Below, piece after piece: positions 9,926-22,303 of a stretch of 64,000 nucleotides of DNA. A program made the translations under genes and the position numbers. Position 1 is the stretch's first letter, and each line of letters opens with the position of its first letter. Below the pieces are notes generated by a model. It did no database searches. It saw only the letters and a program-made list of their open reading frames with translations, and was not told where the DNA came from. The DNA comes from Dacryopinax spathularia (Eukaryota > Basidiomycota > Dacrymycetes > Dacrymycetales > Dacrymycetaceae). The stretch covers positions 345,001 through 409,000 of the forward strand of contig JBBPFI010000015.1 in NCBI GenBank assembly GCA_037974965.1. The letters are read 5' to 3'.

Positions 9926-11112
9926 TCAACTCCCGCAATAACGTCCCAGCGTGAGGAAGTTTATCACCTTCTTTACAGCCCCGATAAAGTCAAACGGCGC
10001 TGGATTATTGTTGATGTTGAGGACGTTCCCGTTGAACGAGTCCTGCGCTTGGACGGTTGGCTGAGGCTGCGGGGGATACGCCGTAGCTTGAGAGGAATGC
10101 CCGCCTATTTATTCGTCAGTAACGCGCCGGTCGTCCGAGAATGAGGAACGCACCTGACGTTCCTTGCCCAAGTCGAGTCAACGCGGCGAGACGTTCCGCT
10201 AGAAGATATGCGAGTTAGTACAAGAAAGAACGGTCTGTACAGAGGGGCGCACCGCGAGCCAACCTATGCTCCTCCCTCGCATCCTGATAGGAACGTTGCA
10301 CCGCGAGCCACCGCTGCCTGACCTCGACAATGGCCTCGTACGCCTCGCCCACTCTCACTTCCCCAGCGTCGAGCCGTCTCTGACCAGCCTCGCTGTGATC
10401 GTTCAGCTGGCGAATGAAGTTGACGTCCTCGATAGCGAAGGACAGATTCGTTTTCGCCTCTTCCAGATCGCGTTCAGCCGCCTGATATTCGGCATGCGCA
10501 CGCTTCAGAACGTTGCCGGCCTCCACTACTGCAGACTCGAGCGCGGCCATGTCGTTCAAGCCGCCGAGGGAAGAAGGGTGGACGTTGGCGTTCGCGGTCG
10601 CTGTGATGATCGACCCGATGCCGAGAGCAACGTTCAGGGCGGTAGGATTGCCGGTCATCTTCTGATGGACTCCCTGGGTAAGCCGGTCAGCAACGTTTAG
10701 CAGAAGATTGAGAGAAAGGACGTACTTGCGTCGTGGTTGTTCGTGGGCTAGATATCTCACGAGAGGATATGGACGGCGTGAGTAGGGTCCCGCGCCTGAT
10801 CGGAAGCAATTCGTCCCTTACTCACAGCCTCGGCTCGTCGTCTTTCCTTCGTGGCGCTTTGTACGCCTCACTCGACGAAGAGAGCTTCTTCGATCGACGC
10901 TTTCTGACTTGAGCCGTTCTGATATCTTTGCAGCAGGATCAGCATGCTGCGCACGGAGAAGAGAGAGCAACGTTACCGAGATCGACTATATCCTCCCAGC
11001 GAAGAGAGCAATAGGATCGGCCTAGTTTGGCCGCTTGCCAAGTTTGTTGGCGAGCCTTCTCGGGTCGATCATCGCTTGAACTTCCCACACACGGGTGACG
11101 TACAGATGCCAT
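9926..11112 (-). CDS. Element gene 1: coiled-coil protein with SUMO-interacting-like motif
   Basis: Exons (reverse order): 10977-11112, 10826-10925, 10726-10747, 10253-10673, 10154-10198, 9926-10104; all phases agree, giving about 300 residues. Near the N-terminus is EDIVDLD (40-46), a hydrophobic-core-plus-acid motif like a SIM, then a basic NLS-like stretch (VRKRRSKK). The middle is a long Ala/Glu-rich coiled coil (LKRAHAEYQAAERDLEEAK and onward). The C-terminus has a Gln/Pro-rich linker and a hydrophobic end (FDFIGAVKKVINFLTLG). No family recognised. The 5' end is uncertain: a further upstream exon starting at the ATG at 11461 is possible. Within the element it shares the SIM theme with genes 2 and 7. 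Confidence 0.6.
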
Positions 11113-12032
11113 GGGATTCTTTTCGATCAAAGTAAAGGAGCGGGGACGTTGATAAAGAAGCCCGTATCCATCGCTTGCTTCCGGCGCGGCGGAGGTTGAC
11201 TCATGGAGCATGAGAGCATGGCACGTCCATATTCGCAGCAAATGGTTCAAATTCGCTAGTAATGTAAACAAATCGCTGAAACCTAGAACATCTGGCTGGC
11301 GAGTCAGTTAATGCGCAGGACGGTGAACCATTGAATGAGTTACTCGCCTCCACGCCGATCGAACTCCCAGTGACACACGACCCGAGATAGCGGTCCCCCA
11401 TATCAAAGCTCCCCACTCTGCAGCTAATCCGCAGCCACTCTTTCGGCGTCAAGACGTTCATGCTTATAAGGGGTCGATGAACAACGCGCTTCGCATGATG
11501 AGGAGTAAGATCCGTTGAGCGGCGTCCGTGAGAGATTGTTAATGGGAAAGACAGAACATGTCAGAAGCCATCTTGCTGACGATAGCAACGTTCCTAGGAT
11601 AGAGTGCAATTGCGGTTTGCTCGACTGACGAGTTCTAAGAGAGCGAGGTGGACGTCGGAGGGAGAAGGGGGGTGGGAGGAAGTCGCAAACGTGGCTGGCA
11701 CCCGTTATCAACCAATGGGAAGAGTGGCTCAGCCGGTCGCACGCCATATGCTTCCGTCCGATCCACGTGTCCCACTCACTGCCATCAGCAAGAACGAATC
11801 TATTAGTGAGAACGAAGCTAGTCAAGTTAGTGATAGGGAACGCTGGGTAAATGGACATCGACAGCAAGGCAGCAAGAAGGTACTGGCGCGATGGTCATGA
11901 AGTAGTAGCGGGCTAAGATGAGACAGTGAAGTAAGCTGGGGTGAAAAATCAAGAGTCTGACCAGCCGCGAGTGTATGGATGAAGTATCGGCGGTTATGTT
12001 CTTTGCAGCCTTCGACGCGACCAGTATGGTGC

Positions 12033-13454
12033 TCACTGCGTTAAGTCGATCACTTCGACGTCACGATACAGACAAGCTTTCTTTCTTGCGAGCGCGACGT
12101 TGTCGCGGGTGGAACTGTGCTTGCGCTTCCGACTGACTCCCTCGCCTGCAGAAGTGCTGGGTTTTTGAGACGACGTCGGATAATCATCGTCCTCCTTGAG
12201 AGGGTTATAGATTGCTATAGAATCTACTGTCAGTAGGCATGGAGACGTCGGCAAATATGAAAGGACGGACCTTCCCTCTTCCTCGCTGACTGGCCCCCAT
12301 TCCCACCCGCAGCATGTCCATACGTTCGGCGGTTGCGTGCAGCTCGGACGTCTAGGAAGTTAAGTTAAGGAGGTGCAACGTCCCGACTGGTCGCTAGAGC
12401 TCACCCTCACGTGTGCCTTCGGTCGGCCAACCGACAAACGCGTCCCCAGGGAAAGCTGCTAACAGGGCTACCATCCTCTCATACTCCACAACGATCTCTG
12501 CGCCGAAAGCATCTCGGGCAATGCTTCCGCTTGCCCTCAGGAGGAGAACTGAGCCGCTTTCGAGGCGGAAATAGTCGTTTGACCCCACATCCATCCAGAT
12601 CCAGAGATCTCGCTGAAAATATTGTACTTCAGCCGCATCCAGGCCGAGGATAGAGAGCTCGCGCTTGACGTTCTCATGATCCAACGGCATGAAGTCGGTA
12701 TTGGGGGAGAACTTCCACTCAACTGGAGCGAGAAAGGCCTTGGGGTATGCACATAAGCGCAAGATAGCGAAACATAAGCGATACGCACCGAGATCCAGAA
12801 GAAGACTCTGGGGCGCGTCTGTGAGGGAAGACCTCCGCTAGCCGCCAGGTTCATATCACTCCCGATACCAGCTCGCATCTGCTTCGCCTCCCGTTTCAGG
12901 GTTGGGTTGACCTTAGGAGACACGACGTCGGAAAGCGGCGATAACGTGGAAGAGGGATGATAGCTTTCCGAGGACGCAGGCCGAGGGGAGGACGTTGCGA
13001 GGAAGCGAAATTTGTCATGACCAGGTCGGCTGCATCCTGGACAGCAATTAATGCATGCGAGGAACGGGCAATGACGATTGCCGATCTTGAGACAGGCGGG
13101 ATTGGAGCAGTGGATTGAGAACGCAGGAGTTGCCGGAAACAGAACAGACAGGTTGTCGACGTTGTGCGCCGACGTCGGTTGGAGTGGAGGCGCAGAGGCC
13201 GCACGCCTCCAGGGCACATCGGCTCTCCAGCTTGCCCAGTGGGATACACCACCGATCTCTCCATTGCACTGAACGCTAAGATGTCAGATGCAAGCAATGC
13301 AAGCGGGTTGAGCATTGCTTACCGCTTGAAAGGAGCGCCCCTTGTTGACCGCGGTCGATGCGACCATGATGCGCGGATGAATGCCGCTCCCGCAGTGGCG
13401 ACACACTTCATCAATGTGCGGAGCGCGGAACAGAACAGGAGGGACGGGTGGCAT
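12033..13454 (-). CDS. Element gene 2: GRF zinc finger / Cys-cluster protein ending in VIDLT SIM
   Basis: Exons: 13323-13454, 12789-13268, 12405-12738, 12271-12351, 12033-12226 (406 residues, phases consistent). Residues 18-55 form a GRF-type zinc finger (C18xxC21, NKGR at 37-40, C45, W55), a fold that binds single-stranded nucleic acid in topoisomerase 3a and APE2. A second cluster, CSNPACLKIGNRHCPFLACI followed by NCCPGC, would bind zinc. Downstream is a domain with an LGLDAAEV start, then an Arg/Lys-rich region, and the protein ends exactly in VEVIDLTQ, a canonical SUMO-interacting motif. I recognise this architecture as a highly expanded basidiomycete family that travels with KDZ elements. 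A TATAAAA lies about 100 nt upstream. Confidence 0.75.
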
Positions 13455-13549
13455 ATCGAGCAGAGTACGACGAGTGGCAACGTTGGGCGGCTGGAGTATG
13501 CGAGAGAGCAGATAGAGAGCGATGTATGCCTGTATTGCGGACTTGCCCC

Positions 13550-13556
13550 TTTTATA
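13550..13556 (-). promoter_or_regulatory. TATA box of element gene 2
   Basis: TATAAAA on the minus strand, about 96-102 nt upstream of the ATG at 13454. Confidence 0.5.
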
Positions 13557-13726
13557 TGCGTCGAATGCTCTTGGAACGTTGGCCTGCCGCAGACTTGGCT
13601 AATCTCGACTCGTCGTACGGTCCGTCGTGCGCCATACTCGGCCTGAGTGTGAGTGGATCGACCCATCGCAAGACCGTGCCTGATGGGAGAGTCGTCAATC
13701 TCGAACCACAGCGTTCCAGGCTGGGG

Positions 13727-13969
13727 CTATTTCGGAGACCGCTCACCTTTTTGCTTATCCTGCCGCAGGCCGACAGATCGACCCCAGGGCATGGTAACGT
13801 TCCGGTGCCTGTGAAACATGCATGTCGACCAAGCTTCAGTCGGTTCATGCCTCGTCGAAAGAGTCCACCCGGGTTCTCCTTGGACAACTAGTATCGAGTT
13901 GGTATCATAGCCAGTCCGAGGGAGTGACCTGTAGACCCTGCCGAAGAAGTGGGAGCGCGTCTCGGCCAT
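13727..13969 (-). CDS. Candidate small protein in the gap between gene 2 and the transposase
   Basis: An 80-codon frame from ATG 13969. Its central part (GYDTNSILVVQGEPGWTLST) has protein-like composition, and a GT donor lies near its end, so it may be the first exon of a short gene running to about 13600. No family is recognised and no complete gene model could be closed. The rest of 13455-14405 shows only low-complexity repeats such as ACGGCGACA (around 14020). Confidence 0.25.
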   Translation of the reverse strand: MAETRSHFFGRVYRSLPRTGYDTNSILVVQGEPGWTLSTRHEPTEAWSTCMFHRHRNVTMPWGRSVGLRQDKQKGERSPK

Positions 13970-14405
13970 AATTGATCCGCATCTTTGGAAGAGGGCTTCT
14001 TGATCAATAACGGGAACAACGGCGACAACGGCGACAACTCCAATAACTCGGCTCCCAAACGTTGGGGAGCTTCTCTTCGGACGAACCCGCCTGCGGTGTG
14101 GTGACCATCATAGCGGCGTCGGCGTTCTTTGCGCAGCGAAGCCCTAGGAACCAGAAGCCCCATCCATCTTCGTTAGAACGTTCCAAGGACGGCAATAACT
14201 GAGAAGACTTCTATTCCAAGACACTGGACCTCGGTAGATGAGCTACTCTTCTTCTTATTGAGAATCTGCAAGAACGACGACCATCCATGGAGGTACGGCG
14301 GAACACGCTCTGCCCAGCCCATCGCAGACTCGTTTCGACAATCACCGCCGGGCATTGCGCGAGCCAGCACTTACGATCAATTCTGAGTGTGCCGTATGTA
14401 AGGGG

Positions 14406-17400
14406 TTACGGGCTGTGCTCGTAATCCTTGCGTTCCTCCGAGAAACGTTGCGAAGGCGTCAAGCCAACTACCGAAGCTTCGGATGACCGTAGCGTCTTCT
14501 TGTGCGGACACGAAGACGTCAGAGCTGAGTTCAGGCGTTGAGGATCGGACCAATCATTGAGCCAGGCTTTGAGCGGTTCCTGCTCGTCCCCCTCCCCGCT
14601 GAGATATGCGACGCAAGTGTGGCTGAGCTGTTGGCAGGAGAGGAGTCAACAGGAAACAAGATTCGTATTGAGATAGAGCGAGAACAACGTCCGGGCCTGG
14701 TGAGCTAACAATGAAAATACCGTAGATTGCTTGACAGCGTAAGCCGCCCACCCCTGGTTGGTCTCTCGAGTGCGAGCCTCCTCGCCGACCGAGCTCCACG
14801 CCGCGGCGAAGAACTCATAGAATCGTACGACCCTCCGCATCTCAGCCTGGAGCACCTCGAGCTCCTCTTCTCCACGTTGTAAAGCAGCGAACGCACGCCA
14901 CCACGTCACAGCATCCACTGAGAAACGTTAGTCCTCCTCCATGCATGAAGGCGATGGCACGTGCCTGCTTCGCTCCATGAAGCCCGAACGTTGCTGTCTT
15001 GCAGCATTGAAGGAAGTCGAAGGCTGTAGAACCAGGGTTGCGCTGGACGTTTTCCCCGAGTCCCTACCACCTGGCCACTGAACGATCCGATCGATAAGTC
15101 CGTGTCGAGAAGAGGACGATACTTCTCATGATCCACAGGAAGACCGAGGGCTAGCATCGCGGTTCTCGCCCGGCGGTATGCTTCGGCATAGCGCGTCACT
15201 ACTTCTGCCTGCAGCTGCATAGTCCTACGGGCTCTCGTCTTCATGCCCGACACGGAGGCGTTGGTACGTGCTTTCTCGCGATAGACTTCTTGGAGCTTGA
15301 GTGCCTCTATGAGGTTGCCGATGGCTTCTTCGGACTGCGCCATTCTGAGAGTGAGCTCAATCGCGCCCAGGTGGTCCAGCTTCAGGGAACGTCGTGCTTG
15401 AAGGTCAAATGACGAGGGCAGTCCTAGAGGCTCCAGTTCAGGCTCGAGGCAATCGCCGAGTCCGGATGATGACAGCGAGCTGGGAGTCGATAGGAGAGGC
15501 ATCTCCCTCAGTTGGAGCACTCTCCAAGTCTCCAGTTGCGGCATGAGGTTGGCCCGGAGACAGCTGCGCTCGAGATGCACGTCCACCCCTTCTGTGCTTT
15601 CCGACACATCGTCCAGCTTCTTCTTGATGAGCAGCCTGGTAACGGTAAGTTCGTCCTCTTTATTCCCGCGAAACATCTCACTGATGTTCTTGAAGCGTAA
15701 TCCCTAGCTGTATGAACGATACAGAGCTCACTCTGTCTACACTGTCGGACAGAGCTTCCATCATCTGCATGGCGACGTGCTCTTCGTCCCGCATACGATC
15801 GGCGATGTGCTGCTGGCTAGGCACTGTCAAAGACAGCTTCAGTTTAGGCGCAAGCGGAACGAGGCGAAGTGGCTTACTCGACGTCTCTGGGTATCGGTAG
15901 ACACTCCGAAACGTTCCGTCCGCACGCTCCGTATACTGTGCATCCGAATGCCAACGCTTGATACGTTCCTGTCCAAACGTCGAGGTCAGAGAATCGAAAT
16001 ACGCCTTTGACTGCTCGACGAAGGTCTTCCCCAAATTGACTCTGCGACAGAGATAGAGAGCTGTTGCATTCGTCAACGAGAATTTTTGGCAGTGAGAGAA
16101 GAATCTCCATGCTCACCAACGTCTCGCTGCTTCTTCCAGTTCCAATCAAGGAAATGAGACTCTATGCAATCCTTTCGGTGCCCTGGATTCATCTCCTTGG
16201 TACTACCTCCGAGCTGGTTATGCTCAGCCCACGTCCGCTCTACTCCCTCGCCGTCAACACGACCCGCTCCCCTTTTCCAGGACAGAGAGAATGAGTATCG
16301 GCACTTCTCTCGGTGGGCATATTCATGCATCTTCGGAACGACGAACGTAATGCGCTCCCAAAGCGAGACGAGGTGCGGAAATCGAGAGCTCATGCGCTCC
16401 TTCCACCGAGGAGACCACATGCAAGCGAGATCGTACGAAAGAAAGACGGAGGGTAGCGGCTCCGCTCCCGCTATCGCGCCCGCAAACGCGTAGTCGACGT
16501 TGGAGAAGCTACACGATAGACTCAGTTTCTGTTATGCCCGTACTTCACCTGAACCAAGGACGTACCGTTCCCCGACTTGGAGATCCACTGTACCGGCGGG
16601 CCGGTATAGATTATGTCGCAAACAGCTCCACGAGTACACTCCTGAAGAGCGACAACCTAGATCACCCTGGAAAAGCATGGACGTCTTGAAGCCGCTGCAA
16701 GTCTGTGGCTGCGGAAGAGCGTTAAGGTTGTCTCTCAATCATAGTTAGATGCTTACCAGCTTAAAGTCCTCATGTGTCAGAATGTATTCTTCAAAATGAC
16801 GTTGGTCTGGGAAGAAGCCATTTCCATTATTGAGTGGGAGATCGTCAGGATCGATCGTCTTCTTCTTGGCTGACAGGCTGAAGTTCCCATCTCCTCCAAG
16901 ATACAGGGCGAGAAGATGTCTGACGATTCGTCAGTGAGATATCAAACAGGTGAACGCGATCTCGTCCGTACGGCTTGGCAGGATCGGCACTTCGAAGCTC
17001 CTCTAACGTTACGTTGAGCTCGGGTTGCGGGCAGGCCGGGCAAAGCGGACTCCGTATACGGTTTCCTGCGTACGAAGGAAGGAACCTAGAGAGTCCATGT
17101 GCTTCTCCAGTTCGTCTGCAGTTCTCGAGCTCCATCCAAAGGCGGCTGACGCGGAGGAGCTCGCGATACCGATCATTCGCAGATGCCGGCGTGATATCGC
17201 TTGTCTGTCTGACAAGTTTTGCATAGTAATCGTAGGCCGACTTTTTCGAGCATAGAGTGTGAAGATGGAAGTCCCTCAACACAGCGAAAGTAAATGCTGT
17301 CTTCGGAGTATCGAAAGTGACGGGGAACAACTCCGCTTTCAAGAGCTGAGTATAACGTTCTGAGGCAGGGGCGCAATGACAGAAGGAGAGAGCAACGTTG

Positions 17401-18017
17401 TGGATGCCGTTTACATGCACAACGACGAATGATGACCTCTGAGACGCCGCAGAAGGGCAGACCAATCCAGAGTGGCCGAGGTAGACGACCAGTCCGAGCT
17501 TCTCCAGCGAATTTCGGCGAAAGAAGTCTCCATTCCAAGAGTCAACCCAATGAAAGGGATTGCACCTATGCGCATCTACCTGACACGCAGCGCAGACCTC
17601 TGGGGCTTGAAAGCATTCCCTGCAACGTGTCGGCGAGCCGGACGGGCTGTCGCAACGAGCGCAGGGAGATGAGCTCGCCCGCCCATAATGCCGCAAGCAT
17701 TCCTCCAGAAACGTTGCGCGTCGAGCTAGGAACCTCCTCGTATAATCAGAAGCGGCCTAGAATGGAGTTGGTAAGTGAAATATACGCCCATGTCCGCTCA
17801 GTCAACACACCTGCTTGCGAGCCCCATCCTTCGCTGCTTGTGCCGGAGAAGACGTCCTTCCCGCAATCAGTGGCGGTATGGGCCGGCGAAAGTCCTCTAT
17901 GACATGGCTCCCGACCGTGGTAGGAGTTAACTTCGTCTTAACAGCTCGATCGTGAACTCCTGCTTGGGTCGGAACGTCGTCGATTATGCTGATCTGAGGA
18001 TGCTTGCGCCGTCGCAT
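14406..18017 (-). CDS. Element gene 3: KDZ transposase with CxC2 cysteine cluster (intact)
   Basis: Nine exons: 17811-18017, 16972-17756, 16757-16919, 16566-16702, 16117-16508, 15682-16060, 14965-15635, 14721-14917, 14406-14627; 1050 codons with every phase consistent. The CxC2 cluster is at about 101-138 (C101, C104, C114, C117, C124, C127, H132), followed by the HWVDSWNGDFF and SLEKLGLVVYLGHSG signatures, then AFTFAVLRDFHLHTLCSKKS and PLCPACPQPE. The catalytic region shows SYDLAC (455-460), a His-rich helix, and RVDGEGVERTW (514-524) followed by GGSTKEMNPGHR, all diagnostic of Kyakuja-Dileera-Zisupton transposases. A C-terminal helical region has the usual EMRRVVRFYEFF pattern. Intron 7 (14918-14964) starts GCACGT, a GC-AG intron after CAG. 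It shares an upstream spacer with gene 4, transcribed the other way. Confidence 0.93.
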
Positions 18018-18596
18018 GGCAGCCCTTGCAACGTTACTGACGAAAACTTCGGGCGCTGGGCGCGAGCCACGTAGGTCGGTCTGAAGAGTTTGACCACTGG
18101 AAGCAGCGTATAGTCGAGGCGAAACTCATCACAACACGATTCGGAGGGAGCCAGCGACGATGCATGATAAGCGGGGGTCGAGGTGAGCCAAGTTGTTGGG
18201 GTAAGCCGGCGGAGCTCCCTGGACCCGATCAGCTTCTTCAAAGCCGCCCAGGTGCGGAACGAGCTCCCCTGAATCGTTTCATCTCACTCCATCATGTACT
18301 CCCTCAACGTTCACATCCGACGACTTGGAAACCTTCTGCAAGAGATAAGCCGCCGTTTTCTCCGTTCCTGAAGTCCGGCAGATGCACAGCACGTGGATCT
18401 AGCCCTGGAACGTGAACCCGTTTGATACCATCTTACTCTTCTGGCAGTCACCATTCCGCTCGTTCTGCTCGACAACCATGCCTCCAAAGAGGGAACGGGC
18501 GGATGAGAACCTCTTCCTCGAGCGCGCTGTAGGTGAAGACGAATCTCGACCCAGACGTCTCGAGATTGCTCTGTCCAACTCTTCGCCGACAAACCC
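18018..18596. promoter_or_regulatory. Bidirectional promoter between transposase and element gene 4
   Basis: 579 bp between the divergent starts. An in-frame ATG at 18478 could start gene 4, but the intron needed to join it would be only 26 nt, so it is unresolved. Confidence 0.4.
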
Positions 18597-20747
18597 ATGG
18601 TCAACTTCAGAGCAGAGCACCGCGCTTGGCTGTTAGAGCGCCTTACGTCTTTTGCCGAGCACGTTCTCAAGAGAGAAGGCAAGCAGTATGCGCATCGTGT
18701 CGCCTCAGCATTTCGAGCACGCTTCCCGGAATACACACCGAAGCGAGAATCACAAGATGTCGCCGACGTGCGTGAGCTTTTTTGCTTGTGTACGTCTGGA
18801 AGTACTAACGTTGTTGCCTATAGCAAGTTTATGTCTTTTTGAAGAACAATCACAGTCATAGCGGTGATCCGGTGCTAAAACTACCGAGGCCTCGAGACAA
18901 GACATGCCCCGTCACCAATCGCGCGAGAGAGCTCATGGCGGCGGATATGCCGGACTTCAAAGAAGAACTCGTGGAGTATGCTCTTCAGGTCAACAAAAGC
19001 GCTTTCCAAGCGCGTCCCGAGTTTCTCAAGCTGCAGTGGGAAACGATCCTCACGCCCGAGCGGCAAGCCGCCTATCGAGAGCAAGTGGAAACTGAGCGGG
19101 CGGAGGCGGCGGAGGAGGGCGCTGCGCTTGCAGGTACACGTTGGTAAGCACTGGCTCTCTTCCGATAATAGGCAGCTCACAGCTCACTGATCGCAGGTCT
19201 GCCCAACAAGTGTACAGTACCATTACGGCATTTCACAAGTCCATGTCCACGCGCACAGGCTGGATCTTCCTCACCTTAGCTGGGGGACTCGACCAGAGTG
19301 GAGTCCGTGCGATGACCCAGTGAGAGCCTTTGACTCTCCGGCCGCCGCTACTAATCGACGATGATTCTATCTCAGAGTCGATTCAGGCAAGACCGCAGCC
19401 GGTCTCACGTTCTCCGAATTCCATCCTCGTTACGAAAGTGACGTTCAGCAGCTGTGGAAGGAATTTGTGAAAGAAGCCGGTATGTGAGTAACAGCGCAGG
19501 TCAGACTACAGCTTACCCGCAACGATAGTCCCCTGCGACGTACGAGACGCCTCCACAAGAGTACTGCCCACTCTGCAACGTTATGAAAACAATTGCCCCG
19601 TTCTTCCTCCACTAGATCACTCCTGGAATCGGATGGAAATCGCGGTCATGCTACAGACGTTTTTCCGTCATCTGCATGGTAGGAACCGTCCCACGGAGTG
19701 ACGCGATCTGATGTCCATCCCAGCTCATGAGCGAGACGCGTATCCATTAGTGTGGATATCAGCTACCATTCGACCTGGGAGGCTACCTACCGACGTGGTC
19801 TTCGGAGATCCAGAGTCGATGTCCTTCGTTGATCTTCTCAAAACGTACGAGCACGTCCACAAGCAGCAATCCGAACATCAGGAATCATACACCTTCTTCG
19901 CCGACCCGGCAGCTAGTTCAGCGAGCATACTGTATGGGAGTCCTACCGGATCGCTCCGCCGTGAGTCACGTTTGCCGAGTACGCCTTCTCATACTTCTGC
20001 ACAATCGGTAAGTCGCTTTGCTCGACCTTTGACATAACTGAAGGGATTCATAGGGCAATCGCCTTGGGCGTCGGTCCCGCCAAGATACCCTATCACCATT
20101 ACGGGGAAACAGCCTCCTCAACGAGCCTCTGACGTCCCCACCACCGTCGGACTCCGAGGACGATTACTCTCAAGAAGATAGGCGAAGCTGTAACCTGGGT
20201 AAGCCTCTCTGTCCCTTTCGACGACGAGTCCTCAGGTCGACTTCTGTAGATTCGCCACTGTCGGCTAGACGAGCTGCCAGACAACCTGCCGGCTCGCTTG
20301 TTGCCTCCCCGCAGCCTCGGAGAGCTGAACTTGAAGCCGAACGAGTGCCGAAGCGCAAGGCGTCCGTCCGTGGTCGCGGTGATCCCACGAGCAAGCGGTC
20401 GAGAAAAGTCAGGTAGGTGAATGGACGTTCATGAGCAAGTGCGAGTGCCTATCGGGTTCGAGTAGCCCGGCGAAGTCTCTCAATAGTACTATATACAAGA
20501 GGAAGTAAGCTTCGTTCAATATGACTAAGCTGGACGCTGACGTTCATGCACAGGTCCCCGTACCGACTGGCTCCCCCTTGTGTGCCGCGAAGATGAACAG
20601 CGCGGTGCTCAAGCACCAGGCGACGATGCATGCCAGGAGGACGTCGAATACTTCAATTCTACTCTGTCTAGTTTACAAAGAATGGAAATGCGTTCCCGTA
20701 CAGATGGATTACCGATGGAAAATGAGACTATGCTTAAGGTCGCTTAA
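18597..20747 (+). CDS. Element gene 4: KDZ-associated basidiomycete protein family
   Basis: Exons: 18597-18767, 18824-19143, 19197-19319, 19376-19479, 19529-19678, 19724-20007, 20054-20198, 20250-20412, then a terminal exon about 20556-20747. The first eight join in phase. The N-terminal part (AEHRAWLLERL, then an HMG-like helical stretch around NRARELMAADMPDF and RPEFLKLQWETILTPERQAA) and the segment RTGWIFLTLAGGLDQSG resemble a family widely repeated in mushroom genomes beside KDZ transposases. The C-terminal third is basic (KRKASVRGRG). The last junction is uncertain: the terminal reading frame (EDVEYFNSTLSSLQRMEM) needs a 5-nt microexon or an unusual splice. It ends 17 bp from the convergent gene 5, which supports the stop at 20747. 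Start also uncertain. Confidence 0.6.
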
Positions 20748-20764
20748 TCTAGACAGCCTTACTC

Positions 20765-22303
20765 TCAACGTTCTGCCTCTCTCGAGCGACTCTCTTGGTC
20801 ATTTCCCCTTTCGCTGAGCTCAGAAGGCGCAGTTCGAGGGTCGTCGCGCTGATGCACTGGTCGAGGTCGACGTCTGCCCCTGCGCTCAATATCGGGATCA
20901 ATAGCTTCTTTCTCCTCCCTTGCTTCTGCCGCGGCTACGATCGCCCTCCATGAAAGAGCTGGCATCTCAACGGGGACGGCTAAGTCGACTGGTTCGGAGA
21001 AGTCGACGTTGAAAAGCGCTGCAATCTCTGAGACGTGGAAGAGGACACCATTAGTGCACTGCACAAGAGGTGGGTCAAAGTGCGAGCCTTCTTCTGTTCG
21101 CTATTAAGCTGCGAAGGTAAGTCTCTGATCGAATCGCTTACCGTCCGTCCAGGGTCTGAACCCGAGGGTACCGTCCCACATCCCAACATTGAAGGCCCAT
21201 TGTGACTCAGTGGGCCATCTGTATGGCTGCGAGTCGAATCCAGGCAGAGGGATGTACTGTGTCACGCCGCAGAGCACCTTCCTTTGAGATCGCAACACTC
21301 TGGGAAGCTGTCGCCACAAGCAGTGGCCTCCGAGGTGTGTATCTAAGGATGAGATTAGCATGGAACGTCGCCGTACGGGCAAAGCTTCGTACCGAGCCAG
21401 TGAGGGAAGTCGTTTCGCAATAAGACGTTAGATGCCTTCAGAGGAATGTAGGCAGCTGGCCTTTCTGGCCAAAGAGCGCGAGCAGGAGAGTGAGGATTAA
21501 TGGGTATGCGTTTGGCGACCGAGAAGTGATAACTACCGGTGCCAGGCAGCAAGACAGTGGAACCGTCTGCTCTGGTAAGAAACCTTGGGTTTTGTACATA
21601 GTCCAGCTCCCAAGAGGAGCAGGCAGATCCCCCCCGTACGCGTATCTGGTCGCCGAGACGTGATTCTTCGTGCCACCTCTCTGAATGAGCCCACCGCGGA
21701 GAATCGGGAGATGAATGAAGATCGGCTAGCGAATGCAGGATATCGCGTATGCTGTTGGGCATATCTTCCGTCTGGAGAAATCGGCTCGTCCCCGTAACGT
21801 ACAGAATTTCGATCGCCTCCCTCAGAAACAAGGCTGAAACGGAGTGAGCTGGGAAGAATAAGGGAGACCAAGTACTCACCGGCCTGCCTCCCGTCCACTG
21901 TGACCAGGAAGTTGCGGACGACGTCCTCAATATAGCTGCTCACTTCCCTTCGACGCAGTGTGTTAGCGTACGTCATTCCATACGAGACAGGACCTGGTCG
22001 ATTGTGCCAAACTTCGGAGCCTGGTACACCGTTGATCGCACGCCCCGACGTTCTGTCACGAGGTCGTTGTTCACAAGGTTGAGCAAGACGAAAGGAAGTA
22101 ACTGGCTCCGAGACGATAGAGCCTTCCCTATTCGCACAGAACGTGCCAGGTTGCTTCCAAGATGTAGGCGGAGGTTGTTGGCGGTACTGCACGGACGACG
22201 AGCCTGGGAGCAGGAGGCGCGCTGGCAGCATAGGCGGAAAGGGTGCTGAACCGCTCGTAGTGACTCCACCTGACGTCCCTCGGTGTGCAGTGTCGGAGTT
22301 CAT
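20765..22303 (-). CDS. Element gene 5: orphan protein
   Basis: Exons: 21880-22303, 21393-21833, 21142-21342, 20765-21093 (464 residues, all phases consistent). The frame also continues upstream to an ATG at 22567; I chose the ATG at 22303 because the sequence after it (Ser/Pro-rich, then SYIEDVVRNFLVTVDGRQA) is the more protein-like. Landmarks are IPINPHSPARALWPERPAAY, WAFNVGMWDGTLGFRPWTD and a C-terminal coiled-coil-like basic tail. No HxD...H pattern of TET/JBP dioxygenases is visible, although such enzymes accompany some KDZ elements. I do not recognise the family. Confidence 0.55.
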
